From JAAXGX01 sp965221595 (GTDB taxonomy: Bacteria; Acidobacteriota; Vicinamibacteria; Vicinamibacterales; UBA8438), in assembly GCA_965221595.1 (NCBI GenBank), contig OZ244900.1, forward strand, positions 1,984,001 through 2,048,000: a stretch of 64,000 nucleotides of DNA, read 5' to 3'. Positions within the stretch are counted from its first letter, which is position 1. Each line of letters starts with the position of its first letter. Made by a program: the position numbers and the translations under genes. The notes below the pieces were generated by a model that was not told the DNA's origin, searched no databases, and saw only the letters and a list, made by a program, of their open reading frames with translations. Of the stretch, positions 43,739 to 55,355 are shown piece by piece.

Positions 43739-44296
43739 GTGCGCATCATCGCCGGCGCGCTCAAGGGGCGCCGCCTTCGTCCGCTGCGCCGGGTCGGCCT
43801 CCGACCCACGTCCGACCGCCTGCGCGAGACCCTGTTCAACGTGCTGGGCGACCGCGTGCCTGACGCCAACGTGCTCGACGCCTGCGCCGGTACCGGCGCG
43901 CTGGGGTTCGAGGCACTCAGCCGCGGCGCGCGGGCGGCGGCGTTCGTGGAACGGGACAGGCGGACGGCGGCCCTGATCGCCGAGCACGCTGCCCGCTTCG
44001 GCGTCGCCGAGCGCTGCCGGATCGTCCGGGGCGTACTCCCGGCGGTCGTCGACGACGACCGGCTGGCGGACAGCTACGAGGTGATCCTCGTGGACCCGCC
44101 CTATGACGACCCGGAGATTGGTGCGATACTGTCTGCAGTGGGACGGCGGCTGGCCGGCGGGGGCGTCCTCGTGCTGGAGCGCGCGCGCCGCGCGGCACGG
44201 CAACAGGCGACAGGTCTTGCGTGGGGCCGCGAGATCATCTCCGGTGACAGCGTGCTGGACTTCTACGGGCGGCTGCCGGGTGCCAGTCGGGACTGA
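43739..44296 (+). CDS. rsmD: 16S rRNA (guanine(966)-N(2))-methyltransferase
   Basis: A 185-residue methyltransferase: MRIIAGALKGRRLRPL, LRPTSDRLRETLFNVLGDRV, SAM loop VLDACAGTGALGFEALSRGA, and the catalytic VILVDPPYDDPEIG. GTG 43739 directly follows the recG stop. The recG-rsmD-coaD order is a widely conserved cluster. Confidence 0.95.
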   Translation: MRIIAGALKGRRLRPLRRVGLRPTSDRLRETLFNVLGDRVPDANVLDACAGTGALGFEALSRGARAAAFVERDRRTAALIAEHAARFGVAERCRIVRGVLPAVVDDDRLADSYEVILVDPPYDDPEIGAILSAVGRRLAGGGVLVLERARRAARQQATGLAWGREIISGDSVLDFYGRLPGASRD

Positions 44297-44309
44297 ACCG
44301 CGAGGCAGC

Positions 44310-44825
44310 ATGATGCAGGGCGACCACTCTCCGCGTCTGGCCGTATACCCGGGGTCGTTCGACCCGCTGACCAACGGTCACGTCGACATCATTCAGCGGG
44401 GCGCGCGGCTGTTCGACCGTATCGCGATAGCGCTGCTCATCAATCCGGACAAGTCGGCCCTGTTCACGGTCGCGGAACGCGCCGAGATGGCTCGCGAGGT
44501 ATTCGTGGGCCAGCCCAACGTCGAGATCGACACGTTCGACGGGCTGCTCGTCGACTATGCCCGCAGCCGCCGCGCGAACGTCATCGTCCGCGGCCTGCGT
44601 GCGATCTCGGACTTCGAGTACGAAATGCAGATGGCGCTCATGAACCGCCGCCTGAGCGCCGAGCTCGAGACGGTCTTCATGATGCCGGCCGAGCCCTACA
44701 CGTATGTGAGCTCCCGGCTGGTCAAGGAGGTGTTCGCCCTCGGCGGCTCCGTGGCCGGCCTGGTGCCCGAAGTGGTCGGCGCCCGGCTCGCCGCCAAGCA
44801 CGGTCTGGGGACGCTGAGCGTCTGA
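44310..44825 (+). CDS. coaD: Phosphopantetheine adenylyltransferase
   Basis: A 171-residue enzyme of coenzyme A synthesis (4'-phosphopantetheine to dephospho-CoA). Nucleotidyltransferase motif VYPGSFDPLTNGHVDIIQRG (TxGH as TNGH), NVIVRGLRAISDFEYEMQMA, LMNRRLSAELETVFMMPA and YTYVSSRLVKEVFALGG. CGAGGCAGC precedes ATG 44310; ATG 44313 is adjacent. Last of the recG-rsmD-coaD unit. Confidence 0.96.
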   Translation: MMQGDHSPRLAVYPGSFDPLTNGHVDIIQRGARLFDRIAIALLINPDKSALFTVAERAEMAREVFVGQPNVEIDTFDGLLVDYARSRRANVIVRGLRAISDFEYEMQMALMNRRLSAELETVFMMPAEPYTYVSSRLVKEVFALGGSVAGLVPEVVGARLAAKHGLGTLSV

Positions 44826-44863
44826 CAGGCTTTTTCCACGGGCTACCCTCCCCGCCGACCGAC

Positions 44864-46075
44864 ATGGTGTCCCCGCGAACGGCCCGCGTCGCCGCGTCGC
44901 CGACGCAACAGGTCACGCTCGAGGTGGCCCGGTTGCGGCGGCAGGGCATCGACGTCATCGACCTCGGTGCCGGCGAGCCCGACTTCCCGACTCCCGAGCA
45001 CATCAAGGCGGCCGGGGTGGCGGCCATCTCCGACAACTTCACGCGGTATACGCCCAATGCCGGCGTACCGGAGCTCCGCGAGGCAATCTGCACGCGCTAC
45101 GGCGCGGACTACGGCCTGGCGTTCGATCCCGACGAGGTCATCGTGACGGCCGGCGGCAAACAGGCACTCTTCAACACGGCGATGGCGCTCTGCGGGCCGG
45201 GCGACCAGGTGGTCATGCACGCGCCGGGCTGGCCCAGCCTGCCGGCCCAGGTGCACTTGGCGGACGCCGAGGTCGTGACCGTGCGCACGCACCCCGAGGA
45301 CGGCTTCCGGTTGCATGCCGGGGCGGTTCTCGCGACACTCACGCCCCGCACGCGGGCCGTGGTCGTCAACTCGCCCGGCAATCCGACCGGGGCCCTGGTG
45401 ACCGAGCACGACCTGGCCGAGATTGCCGACGCGGCGCGCCGCCGCGGGATATGGATTGTGCTCGATCTGTGCTACGAGCGGCTGATCTACGACGATGCGG
45501 CCCACAACCTGCCGCGGGTGTTACGGGAACGCCTGCCCGGGCGGTCGGTGCTGGTGGGCAGCCTGTCGAAGAGCTACGCCATGACGGGCTGGCGCTGCGG
45601 GTGGGCGATCGGGCCGCCCGATCTGATTGCCGCGTGCAACGTCGTCCAGAGTCACGCCACGTCGAACGTGTCGTCAATCACCCAGCGGGCGGCGATCGAG
45701 GCGCTCACCGGGCCGCAGGACTGCGTGGCCGCCATGCGCGCGGCCTATCGCGAGCGTCGCGACCGCGTGCTGACCTGGCTGGCGGCGGAGAGCCGCATCC
45801 GCTGCGTACGACCCGGCGGCGCGTTCTACCTCTTTCCGGATATTTCGGAGCTGTTGTCGCCGGACGGTCTCCGCACGTCCGCCGACTTCACGCAGACCCT
45901 CCTGAACGAGGAGCATGTGGCCGTTACGCCGGGTGAGGCGTTCGACGCACCCGGCTTCCTGCGTCTGTCGTATGCTGCTTCGCTCGCCCGCCTGGAAACG
46001 GGAATAGAAAGGATCCGGGCCTTCGCGGGCGGCCTCGAGCGTGGTGCCCGCCGCGCGCCGACGACGGACGCCTGA
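44864..46075 (+). CDS. PLP-dependent class I/II aminotransferase (aspartate/prephenate aminotransferase type)
   Basis: A 403-residue fold-type I aminotransferase. Opening SPTQQVTLEVARLRRQGIDV and IDLGAGEPDFPTPEHIKAAG are typical of subgroup 1-gamma AspC/AspB enzymes; VVVNSPGNPTGALV, IVLDLCYERLIYD and the PLP lysine in VLVGSLSKSYAMTGWRCGWA are intact. Such enzymes make aspartate or arogenate; with no PheA/arogenate enzymes in view the substrate is open. In the usual DEIY motif the tyrosine-containing segment here reads DLCYERL. Spaced 38 bp from coaD, 8 bp before the oxidoreductase gene. Confidence 0.9.
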   Translation: MVSPRTARVAASPTQQVTLEVARLRRQGIDVIDLGAGEPDFPTPEHIKAAGVAAISDNFTRYTPNAGVPELREAICTRYGADYGLAFDPDEVIVTAGGKQALFNTAMALCGPGDQVVMHAPGWPSLPAQVHLADAEVVTVRTHPEDGFRLHAGAVLATLTPRTRAVVVNSPGNPTGALVTEHDLAEIADAARRRGIWIVLDLCYERLIYDDAAHNLPRVLRERLPGRSVLVGSLSKSYAMTGWRCGWAIGPPDLIAACNVVQSHATSNVSSITQRAAIEALTGPQDCVAAMRAAYRERRDRVLTWLAAESRIRCVRPGGAFYLFPDISELLSPDGLRTSADFTQTLLNEEHVAVTPGEAFDAPGFLRLSYAASLARLETGIERIRAFAGGLERGARRAPTTDA

Positions 46076-46083
46076 CCGCGTTC

Positions 46084-47493
46084 ATGCTGCCGCCCGACGT
46101 CATCGAGGCCTTCGTGCAGGTCGTCGGCCCGGACCACGTCCGACGCGACGACGAGAGCCGTCGCGAGTACGGCGTCGACGCGCTCGGCAGAGGCCGTCCA
46201 GCCGACGCAGTGGTTTTTCCTGCCTCGGCGGCCGACGTGTCGGCAGTTGCCCGCGTCTGCGATAGTCGGCGGATACCCCTGACGCCGCGGGGAGCCGGCA
46301 CCGGGTACACCGGCGGCGCGGTTCCAGCAGCCGGCGGCGTGGTGCTGGCCATGGAGCGGCTGGACCGGATTCTCGAGATCGACGAAGGGAGTCTGCTGGC
46401 GGTCGTAGAGCCGAACGTCGTCACTGCGCGCCTGCAGCAGGCGGTCGAAGAAATCGGACTGTTCTATCCGCCGGATCCCGCGAGCCTGCAGCGGTCGGTG
46501 ATCGGCGGGAACGTGGCCGAATGCGCGGGCGGCCCCCGGGCATTCAAGTACGGGACGACGAAGCGCTACGTGCTGGGGCTGGAGGCCGTGCTGCCCACCG
46601 GCGAGATCATCCAAACCGGTGGCCGCTCCGTCAAGAACGTGGTCGGCTACGACCTGACGCAGTTGCTGGTGGGATCCGAGGGAACACTCGCGATCATCAC
46701 GAAGATCATCCTCCGGCTGGTTCCGAAGCCGCCAGCCAGGGCGACAATCCGCGCCGCGTTCCGGAACGTGGAGGATGCGGTCGGAGCAGTGGGACGCCTG
46801 GTGGCCGAGCGGGTCGTTCCCGCGGCACTCGAGCTGATCGACGGCGACTGCCTCGATGCTCTGGCTGCGGCGGCCGGCCGGCGCATGACGGACCCCGGGG
46901 CCGGCGCGCTGCTGCTGGTGGAGGTCGACGGGATGCCGGAAGCCGTCGCCGCTGAAGCCGAGCGCGTGAGGGTCGCCTGCGCAGCGCAGGGAGCAACCGG
47001 GGTTCGGGAGGCCGGTACCGCGGCGGAGCGGGCTGATCTCTGGCGGCTGCGGCGGGAACTATCGTTCGCCTTGCGGGCCCAGGCGCCGCTCAAGATCAAC
47101 CACGACGTCGTGGTGCCCAAGGCGAGGATTCCGGAGCTGTTTGCAGCGGTGGCTGCGCTGCGTCGCTCGCTCGGGCTCCGCATGCCGAGCTTCGGTCACG
47201 TCGGCGACGGCAACATCCACGTCAACATCCTGCTGGATCCACGGGACCGGGCTGCGCTGGCGCGGGCGCGCGAGGGCGAGCGCCGCCTGTTCGAGCAGGT
47301 CGTGCGCCTCGATGGCTCCATCAGCGGTGAGCACGGCATCGGGTTCTCCAAGGCACCCTACCTGCGGCTGGAGCTGTCGGACGACGTCATCGCCCTGATG
47401 CGGCGGCTGAAGGCGGCCTTCGATCCGCACGGAATTCTCAATCCCGGCAAGATCTTCCCACCCCGCGCGGGCGGGCCCGAGCCGGCGCCGTAG
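46084..47493 (+). CDS. FAD-linked oxidase, GlcD/D-lactate dehydrogenase family
   Basis: A 469-residue flavoprotein. The PCMH FAD domain shows PLTPRGAGTGYTGGAVPAAG, GGVVLAMERLDRILEID, SVIGGNVAECAGGPRAFKYG and LLVGSEGTLAIITKIILRLV; the C-terminal domain has INHDVVVPKARIPELFAAV, FGHVGDGNIHVNILLDP and SISGEHGIGFSKAPYLRLE, with a final ILNPGKIFPP. It oxidises a 2-hydroxy acid such as glycolate or D-lactate and passes electrons to quinone or a partner. No GlcE/GlcF genes follow, favouring a single-subunit D-lactate-type enzyme. Confidence 0.9.
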   Translation: MLPPDVIEAFVQVVGPDHVRRDDESRREYGVDALGRGRPADAVVFPASAADVSAVARVCDSRRIPLTPRGAGTGYTGGAVPAAGGVVLAMERLDRILEIDEGSLLAVVEPNVVTARLQQAVEEIGLFYPPDPASLQRSVIGGNVAECAGGPRAFKYGTTKRYVLGLEAVLPTGEIIQTGGRSVKNVVGYDLTQLLVGSEGTLAIITKIILRLVPKPPARATIRAAFRNVEDAVGAVGRLVAERVVPAALELIDGDCLDALAAAAGRRMTDPGAGALLLVEVDGMPEAVAAEAERVRVACAAQGATGVREAGTAAERADLWRLRRELSFALRAQAPLKINHDVVVPKARIPELFAAVAALRRSLGLRMPSFGHVGDGNIHVNILLDPRDRAALARAREGERRLFEQVVRLDGSISGEHGIGFSKAPYLRLELSDDVIALMRRLKAAFDPHGILNPGKIFPPRAGGPEPAP

Positions 47494-47533
47494 TACGACG
47501 GCATCTGCGCGGTTTCGCGGCGCAGACGTCCGG

Positions 47534-49195
47534 CTATCGATTCGCCACCAGCTCCACTCGCTGCAGGCGTTCCGGCCGTGGATCGAGCAGGGTGCGCAGG
47601 TTCAGCCCGCCGGTGTCCAGATACCTGACCTGTCCCAGGCGTTCGAGAGGCACGCCCAGCGCTTCCAGGCGATCCGCGTCCTCCGCCGGCAGCACGCACA
47701 GGACCCGGGCCGGGCCCCGCAGAAAGTCGGAGGCCGCCTCCAGTGCGGGCAGGTCGACGAAAGCGGTACGCGTATAGAAGACGAGGTTTCTGGCAAACAC
47801 CGCGTAGCGGCCGTACTGCTCGCCTTCTGCCCGGTTGGCTCGGATCAGGGACGCCATGCGCTCGACCGGTGCCGGACCCGGGGAGGCGAGCACCACACCA
47901 TGCGTCACCAGGGTCGCGACGATCGCGGCCGCGGTCAGTGCAGCGGGCGTCAAGCGACGCCGGACAACCGTGAGGCAGACGCCGATTCCACCGGCCCAGA
48001 ATGCGGCCGCGACAGCCGTGGTCCACGGTGCGTCCCAGTCCACGAGCAGCAGTCGCGCGCGATAGGCCAGGATGCCCAGCAGTATGAGCACGCTGCCGGC
48101 CAGCGTCGTGCAGGTGGCGAGCAGACGGTCGGGCGCCGCGCGGCGGTCGAGGCGGGCGCGCAACGTGGCGGCGAGCAGAATGGCCAGGGGCGTCACCATC
48201 GGCAGGATGTAGCGCGGCTGCTTGCCAACTGCCAGCGTATAGAACAGGAGCGGGACCAGGGCCCACCAGAGCAGCCGGGAGGTCGCCGGGTCGCTGCAGC
48301 GCGTCCTGGCGAAGCGGCCGAGGGCCGGCAGCCACAACAGCAGGTACGGCGACCAGGGCAGCATGCCGCCGATCAGGATCGGCAGGTAGTACCACCACGG
48401 CCGGGGCTCGTTGAAGCGCGCCGTGGCGAACCGGTCGAGGTTTTCGGTGACGAAGAACCGGTCGAGGTAGTCGACGCCGTGCACGAGGGTCATCCCGATG
48501 AACCAGGGCGCTGCCACCACGAGGAAGGCGAGCGCCGCCGGAACGATGTGCGCGCGCCGCAGGTGCCACCGCGAGCGGCCCGCAAGGTGCTCCAGGCCAG
48601 CGATGGGCAGAACTACCAGGAGCGGCAGTACAAGGCCCACCGGGCCCTTGGCGAGGACGCCGCCCGCAGCAGCGACCGCCGCGACAACGAGCCAGCGCCG
48701 GCGGCCATCAGCGCCGCGGGCGGCGCCTCGCCGCAGGGGATCGAGTCCGGCCACCAGCGCGCACCACGTCGCAAGCGTGACGAGGAATGCGAGCGTCAGA
48801 TCCGGAAGCGCCTGCCGCGCCATCGCGACATGGCCGAAGCTCGTGGCGGCGATCAGCCCGGCGAGCAGCCCCGTGGCCGCGTCGAACCAGCGGCGGGCAG
48901 CAAGGTAGGCGATCAGGGTCAGGCCCAGCCCGGCCAGCGCGGAGGGCAGGCGTGCGGCCACTTCGCCGACGCCCAGCAGGTGGTAGGCGCCGGCGGCAAG
49001 CCAGTAGTAGAGCACCGGCTTCTCGAAGCGGTATGCATAGTTGAAATGCGGGGTCAGCCAGTCGCCGCGCTCGACCATCTCGCGGGCGCTCTCCGCGTAG
49101 AATCCCTCGTCGGAATCGGTGATGGCCGGCAGTCCGAGCCCGGCCAGGAAGGTGAGCGCGCATACCCCGATGAGCAGGACTACGTGACGTGGCAC
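47534..49195 (-). CDS. Glycosyltransferase family 39 (ArnT-like) integral membrane protein
   Basis: A 553-residue protein with about 10-12 membrane segments. The first periplasmic loop LPAITDSDEGFYAESAREMV carries the catalytic acidic pair (DSDE) of GT39/ArnT enzymes, followed by RGDWLTPHFNYAYRFEKPVL and YYWLAAGAYHLLGVGEVAAR. It uses a polyprenyl-phosphate sugar to glycosylate an acceptor outside the inner membrane, for example lipid A or a protein. Starts with GTG at 49195, divergent from and close to the CoA-binding gene. Confidence 0.88.
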   Translation of the reverse strand: MPRHVVLLIGVCALTFLAGLGLPAITDSDEGFYAESAREMVERGDWLTPHFNYAYRFEKPVLYYWLAAGAYHLLGVGEVAARLPSALAGLGLTLIAYLAARRWFDAATGLLAGLIAATSFGHVAMARQALPDLTLAFLVTLATWCALVAGLDPLRRGAARGADGRRRWLVVAAVAAAGGVLAKGPVGLVLPLLVVLPIAGLEHLAGRSRWHLRRAHIVPAALAFLVVAAPWFIGMTLVHGVDYLDRFFVTENLDRFATARFNEPRPWWYYLPILIGGMLPWSPYLLLWLPALGRFARTRCSDPATSRLLWWALVPLLFYTLAVGKQPRYILPMVTPLAILLAATLRARLDRRAAPDRLLATCTTLAGSVLILLGILAYRARLLLVDWDAPWTTAVAAAFWAGGIGVCLTVVRRRLTPAALTAAAIVATLVTHGVVLASPGPAPVERMASLIRANRAEGEQYGRYAVFARNLVFYTRTAFVDLPALEAASDFLRGPARVLCVLPAEDADRLEALGVPLERLGQVRYLDTGGLNLRTLLDPRPERLQRVELVANR

Positions 49196-49209
49196 GACAA
49201 CGTCATTCT

Positions 49210-49602
49210 ATGCGACGGGGTATACTCCCGAAGGTGGCGACGGTGGCGGTGGTCGGCGCGTCGCAGGACCGCCGGAAATTCGGCAACAAGGCGGTACGGG
49301 GCTTCCTGCACGCCGGCTACACGGTGATTCCCATCAACCCGCACGACGACATGATCGAGGGGCTGCCGGCCTATCGCTCGGTGCTCGAAGTGCCGGTCGA
49401 CATCGACATGGCGACCCTCTACGTGCCCCCGGAGATCGGCGAGCGTATCGTCGACGAGGTGGCCCGCAAGGGGATTCCGGTGCTGTGGCTGAATCCGGGC
49501 AGCGACGGACCGCGCGTAGTGCAGCGGGCCCGGGCACTCGGGCTGGAGCCGGCCGTGGGTTGCAGTCTGATTGCACACGGGGAGTCGCCGGCCCGCTACT
49601 GA
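49210..49602 (+). CDS. CoA-binding domain protein
   Basis: A 130-residue Rossmann-like CoA-binding protein: KVATVAVVGASQDRRKFGNK, GYTVIPINPHDDMIEGLPAY, VDIDMATLYVPPEIGERIVD, GIPVLWLNPGSDGPRVV and GLEPAVGCSLIAHG. It matches the small YccU-type proteins that bind CoA, role unknown. ATG 49210 is favoured over an in-frame start at 49189 that lies in the divergent gene. Followed by the rho promoter. Confidence 0.87.
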   Translation: MRRGILPKVATVAVVGASQDRRKFGNKAVRGFLHAGYTVIPINPHDDMIEGLPAYRSVLEVPVDIDMATLYVPPEIGERIVDEVARKGIPVLWLNPGSDGPRVVQRARALGLEPAVGCSLIAHGESPARY

Positions 49603-49612
49603 ACCGGGCGTG

Positions 49613-49641
49613 TTGACATGACCGGACGTCGATCCTATACT
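49613..49641 (+). promoter_or_regulatory. Near-consensus sigma70 promoter of rho
   Basis: TTGACA (49613-49618), 17-base spacer, TATACT (49636-49641). This is among the best matches to the housekeeping consensus in the window. Transcription would start near 49648, leaving a leader of about 130 nt before the rho ATG at 49779. Confidence 0.85.
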
Positions 49642-49697
49642 CGCGTTTTCTTGTAGGATTCCAGCCGCCTGTCACGTCCCAACTCATTGCACATCAC

Positions 49698-49749
49698 GCA
49701 GGTTGCGCACCTGCAAGTCGTGCCTGGCTGAACGGCAGGCTGGTGCAGG
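49698..49749 (+). promoter_or_regulatory. Structured rho leader with two mutually exclusive hairpins
   Basis: Hairpin 1: GCAGGT (49698-49703) pairs with ACCTGC (49709-49714) around TGCGC. Hairpin 2: CCTGCA (49710-49715) pairs with TGCAGG (49744-49749), enclosing an inner GCCTG/CAGGC stem (49722-49726 with 49736-49740). The CCTGC segment belongs to both, so only one can form. Rho genes are often autoregulated through their leaders; whether this structure does so is inference. No Shine-Dalgarno sequence is seen before the rho ATG. Confidence 0.55.
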
Positions 49750-49778
49750 GTCTCTAATCACTCTCCCCATCTGACCTC

Positions 49779-51170
<1,392 letters not shown>

Positions 51171-51187
51171 CCGGAGGAGGATTGAAC

Positions 51188-51377
51188 GTGGCAAAGATCA
51201 CGGTGCGGCAAAACGGCCCGCTGCTCGTCGAGGGTGACGATGTCACGCTGGCTGACGCTGCGGGCGTGGAACTCCCGGTTGCGCGCCGGCCGTTCGCCCT
51301 GTGTCGCTGCGGCGCGTCGGAGAACAAGCCGTTCTGCGACGGCTCCCACAACCGGATCGACTTCGACGGTTCGCCGC

Positions 51378-51388
<11 letters not shown>
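51188..51388 (+). CDS. CDGSH iron-sulfur domain protein
   Basis: A 66-residue protein with the 2Fe-2S signature RPFALCRCGASENKPFCDGS followed by HNRIDF: C-x-C-x9-C-x3-H-type ligands of the mitoNEET family. It probably transfers electrons or clusters in the cytoplasm. GTG 51188 is favoured because GGAGGAGG lies seven bases upstream; a TTG at 51182 is in frame. The 3' end overlaps the convergent clpB by 11 bp. Confidence 0.85.
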
Positions 51389-53987
<2,599 letters not shown>

Positions 53988-53988
53988 G

Positions 53989-54912
53989 TCAAGCCACCGT
54001 GCTCTTGGCCTGGCGGGCCTCCTGCTTCCCGAGGTCCGCGAGAGCCTCGTAGTGGGCGCGCTCGGCGCTGCCCAGCTCGCGGGGAATTGCCACGCGGGCC
54101 GTGGCGAGCAAGTCGCCGGCGCGGGAGCGCCGGCCGGCGCCGGGCATTCCCCGGCCCTTGAGCCGGAACACCTGACCCGGCTGGGTGGCCGCTGGAATCC
54201 TGAGGCGTACCGTCTGCCCGTCGAGCGTTACCAGCTCGACGCTCCCCCCGAGGACCGCGGTAGTCAACGGAACAGGGACCTCGGCGTACAGGTCGCGGCC
54301 GCGCAGGTTGAAGCGCGGATGGCGTGCGACACGCACTCGCAGCAGCAGGTCGCCCGCGGCAAAGCCGGCATTCCCAGGTTCGCCCTTGCCCGCGACGCGG
54401 ATGAGCGCGCCGTCCGTGGCGCCGGCCGGGATGCGGACGTCGACCGGCCGCTGCCTGCGGCCGCCGCGGATCAGCAGCCGCTGCGTCGACCCGCGGAACG
54501 CTTCGTCGAGGCTCAGCTCGAGCACGTGCTCGATGTCCGCCCCCCGGCCCGGGGGGTGCGCCTGGCGTCGGCCGGGGGCAGACCGGCCGAAGAAGGTCTC
54601 GAAGAAATCGGAGAAGGGATGCGCGGCGCCGAAGCCGAAAGGGGCGCCCGCGAACGAGCCCGCACCCGCGGACTGCGCCCGGTCGTAGTGGCGCCAGTTC
54701 GCCCCCAGCTCGTCGTACCGGCGCCGCTTGTCGGGATCGCCGAGAACTTCATGCGCCTCGTTTACCTCCTTGAAGCGCTTCTCGGCCGCGCTGTCTCCGG
54801 CATTGACGTCCGGATGGTACCGACGCGCGAGCTTGCGGTACGCCTTCTTGATGTCAGCCGGCGACGCGTCGCGGGCAACACCCAGCACCTCGTAGTAGTC
54901 CTTGAACTCCAT
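53989..54912 (-). CDS. DnaJ/CbpA-type co-chaperone without zinc finger
   Basis: A 307-residue J protein. J domain at residues 1-70 (DYYEVLGVARDASPADIKKA, HPD in RRYHPDVNAGD), Gly/Phe-rich linker (GAGSFAGAPFGFGAAHPFSD), then two client-binding beta domains (HVLELSLDEAFRGSTQRL, VRIPAGATDGALIRVAGKG). The four CxxCxGxG zinc modules of DnaJ are absent, as in CbpA. It stimulates DnaK ATPase and delivers substrates; here it sits between hspR and clpB in one operon. Confidence 0.92.
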   Translation of the reverse strand: MEFKDYYEVLGVARDASPADIKKAYRKLARRYHPDVNAGDSAAEKRFKEVNEAHEVLGDPDKRRRYDELGANWRHYDRAQSAGAGSFAGAPFGFGAAHPFSDFFETFFGRSAPGRRQAHPPGRGADIEHVLELSLDEAFRGSTQRLLIRGGRRQRPVDVRIPAGATDGALIRVAGKGEPGNAGFAAGDLLLRVRVARHPRFNLRGRDLYAEVPVPLTTAVLGGSVELVTLDGQTVRLRIPAATQPGQVFRLKGRGMPGAGRRSRAGDLLATARVAIPRELGSAERAHYEALADLGKQEARQAKSTVA

Positions 54913-54917
54913 GACCG

Positions 54918-55253
54918 CTACAGGCCCAGCAGCCGGATAAGCCGGTCGAGCTCCCGCCGGAGCGCACGCCGGTTGTCCCGGGAGGCGCGCTCCTCGTCGA
55001 CCAGCGGCCGCATGCGTTTCACGGCGTCGGCCACCTCCAGGAGCTGCTGGACGCCCGCCAGGTTGATGCCCGACTCGTCGACCAGCCGCTTGATGACCCG
55101 CAGCCGCTCGATCTGCTGACTCGAGTAGAGCCGCATGCTGCCGATGGTCCGCGTCGGCCGCACGAGGCCCAGGCGTTCGTACTTGCGCAGGGTCTGCGGG
55201 TGCATTCCCAGCTCCCGCGCCGCCATGCTGATGAAGATTACCTCACGGGTCAT
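54918..55253 (-). CDS. hspR: MerR-family heat-shock regulator HspR
   Basis: A 111-residue MerR-type protein. The winged helix VIFISMAARELGMHPQTLRK with YERLGLVRPTRTIGSMRLYS, and LVDESGINLAGVQQLLEV are characteristic of HspR, which represses chaperone operons together with DnaK. First gene of hspR-dnaJ-clpB; five bases separate its stop from dnaJ. Autoregulation is likely. A promoter lies just upstream, but no perfect HspR-associated inverted repeat (HAIR, CTTGAGT-N7-ACTCAAG) is present. Confidence 0.9.
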   Translation of the reverse strand: MTREVIFISMAARELGMHPQTLRKYERLGLVRPTRTIGSMRLYSSQQIERLRVIKRLVDESGINLAGVQQLLEVADAVKRMRPLVDEERASRDNRRALRRELDRLIRLLGL

Positions 55254-55276
55254 CGGGTTCTACAGGTTGCGTTCAG

Positions 55277-55308
55277 CTGAGTATATTCCTTGATACGGTC
55301 TATAGCAA
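55277..55308 (-). promoter_or_regulatory. Promoter of the hspR-dnaJ-clpB operon
   Basis: On the minus strand TTGCTA (55308-55303), a 17-base spacer and TATACT (55285-55280). Within the spacer and -10 lie ATCAAG (55294-55289) and ACTCAG (55282-55277), both resembling one half of the HAIR operator but in direct rather than inverted order. The promoter is plausible; the operator reading is weak. Confidence 0.55.
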
Positions 55309-55355
55309 GGTACGGCGCGCGCTGCTACACTGGAGAGCCCCCTCCGGGTGAGAGC

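Noticed and set aside
44826..44863. Intrinsic terminator after coaD
   Set aside because: A TTTTT occurs but no stable hairpin precedes it.
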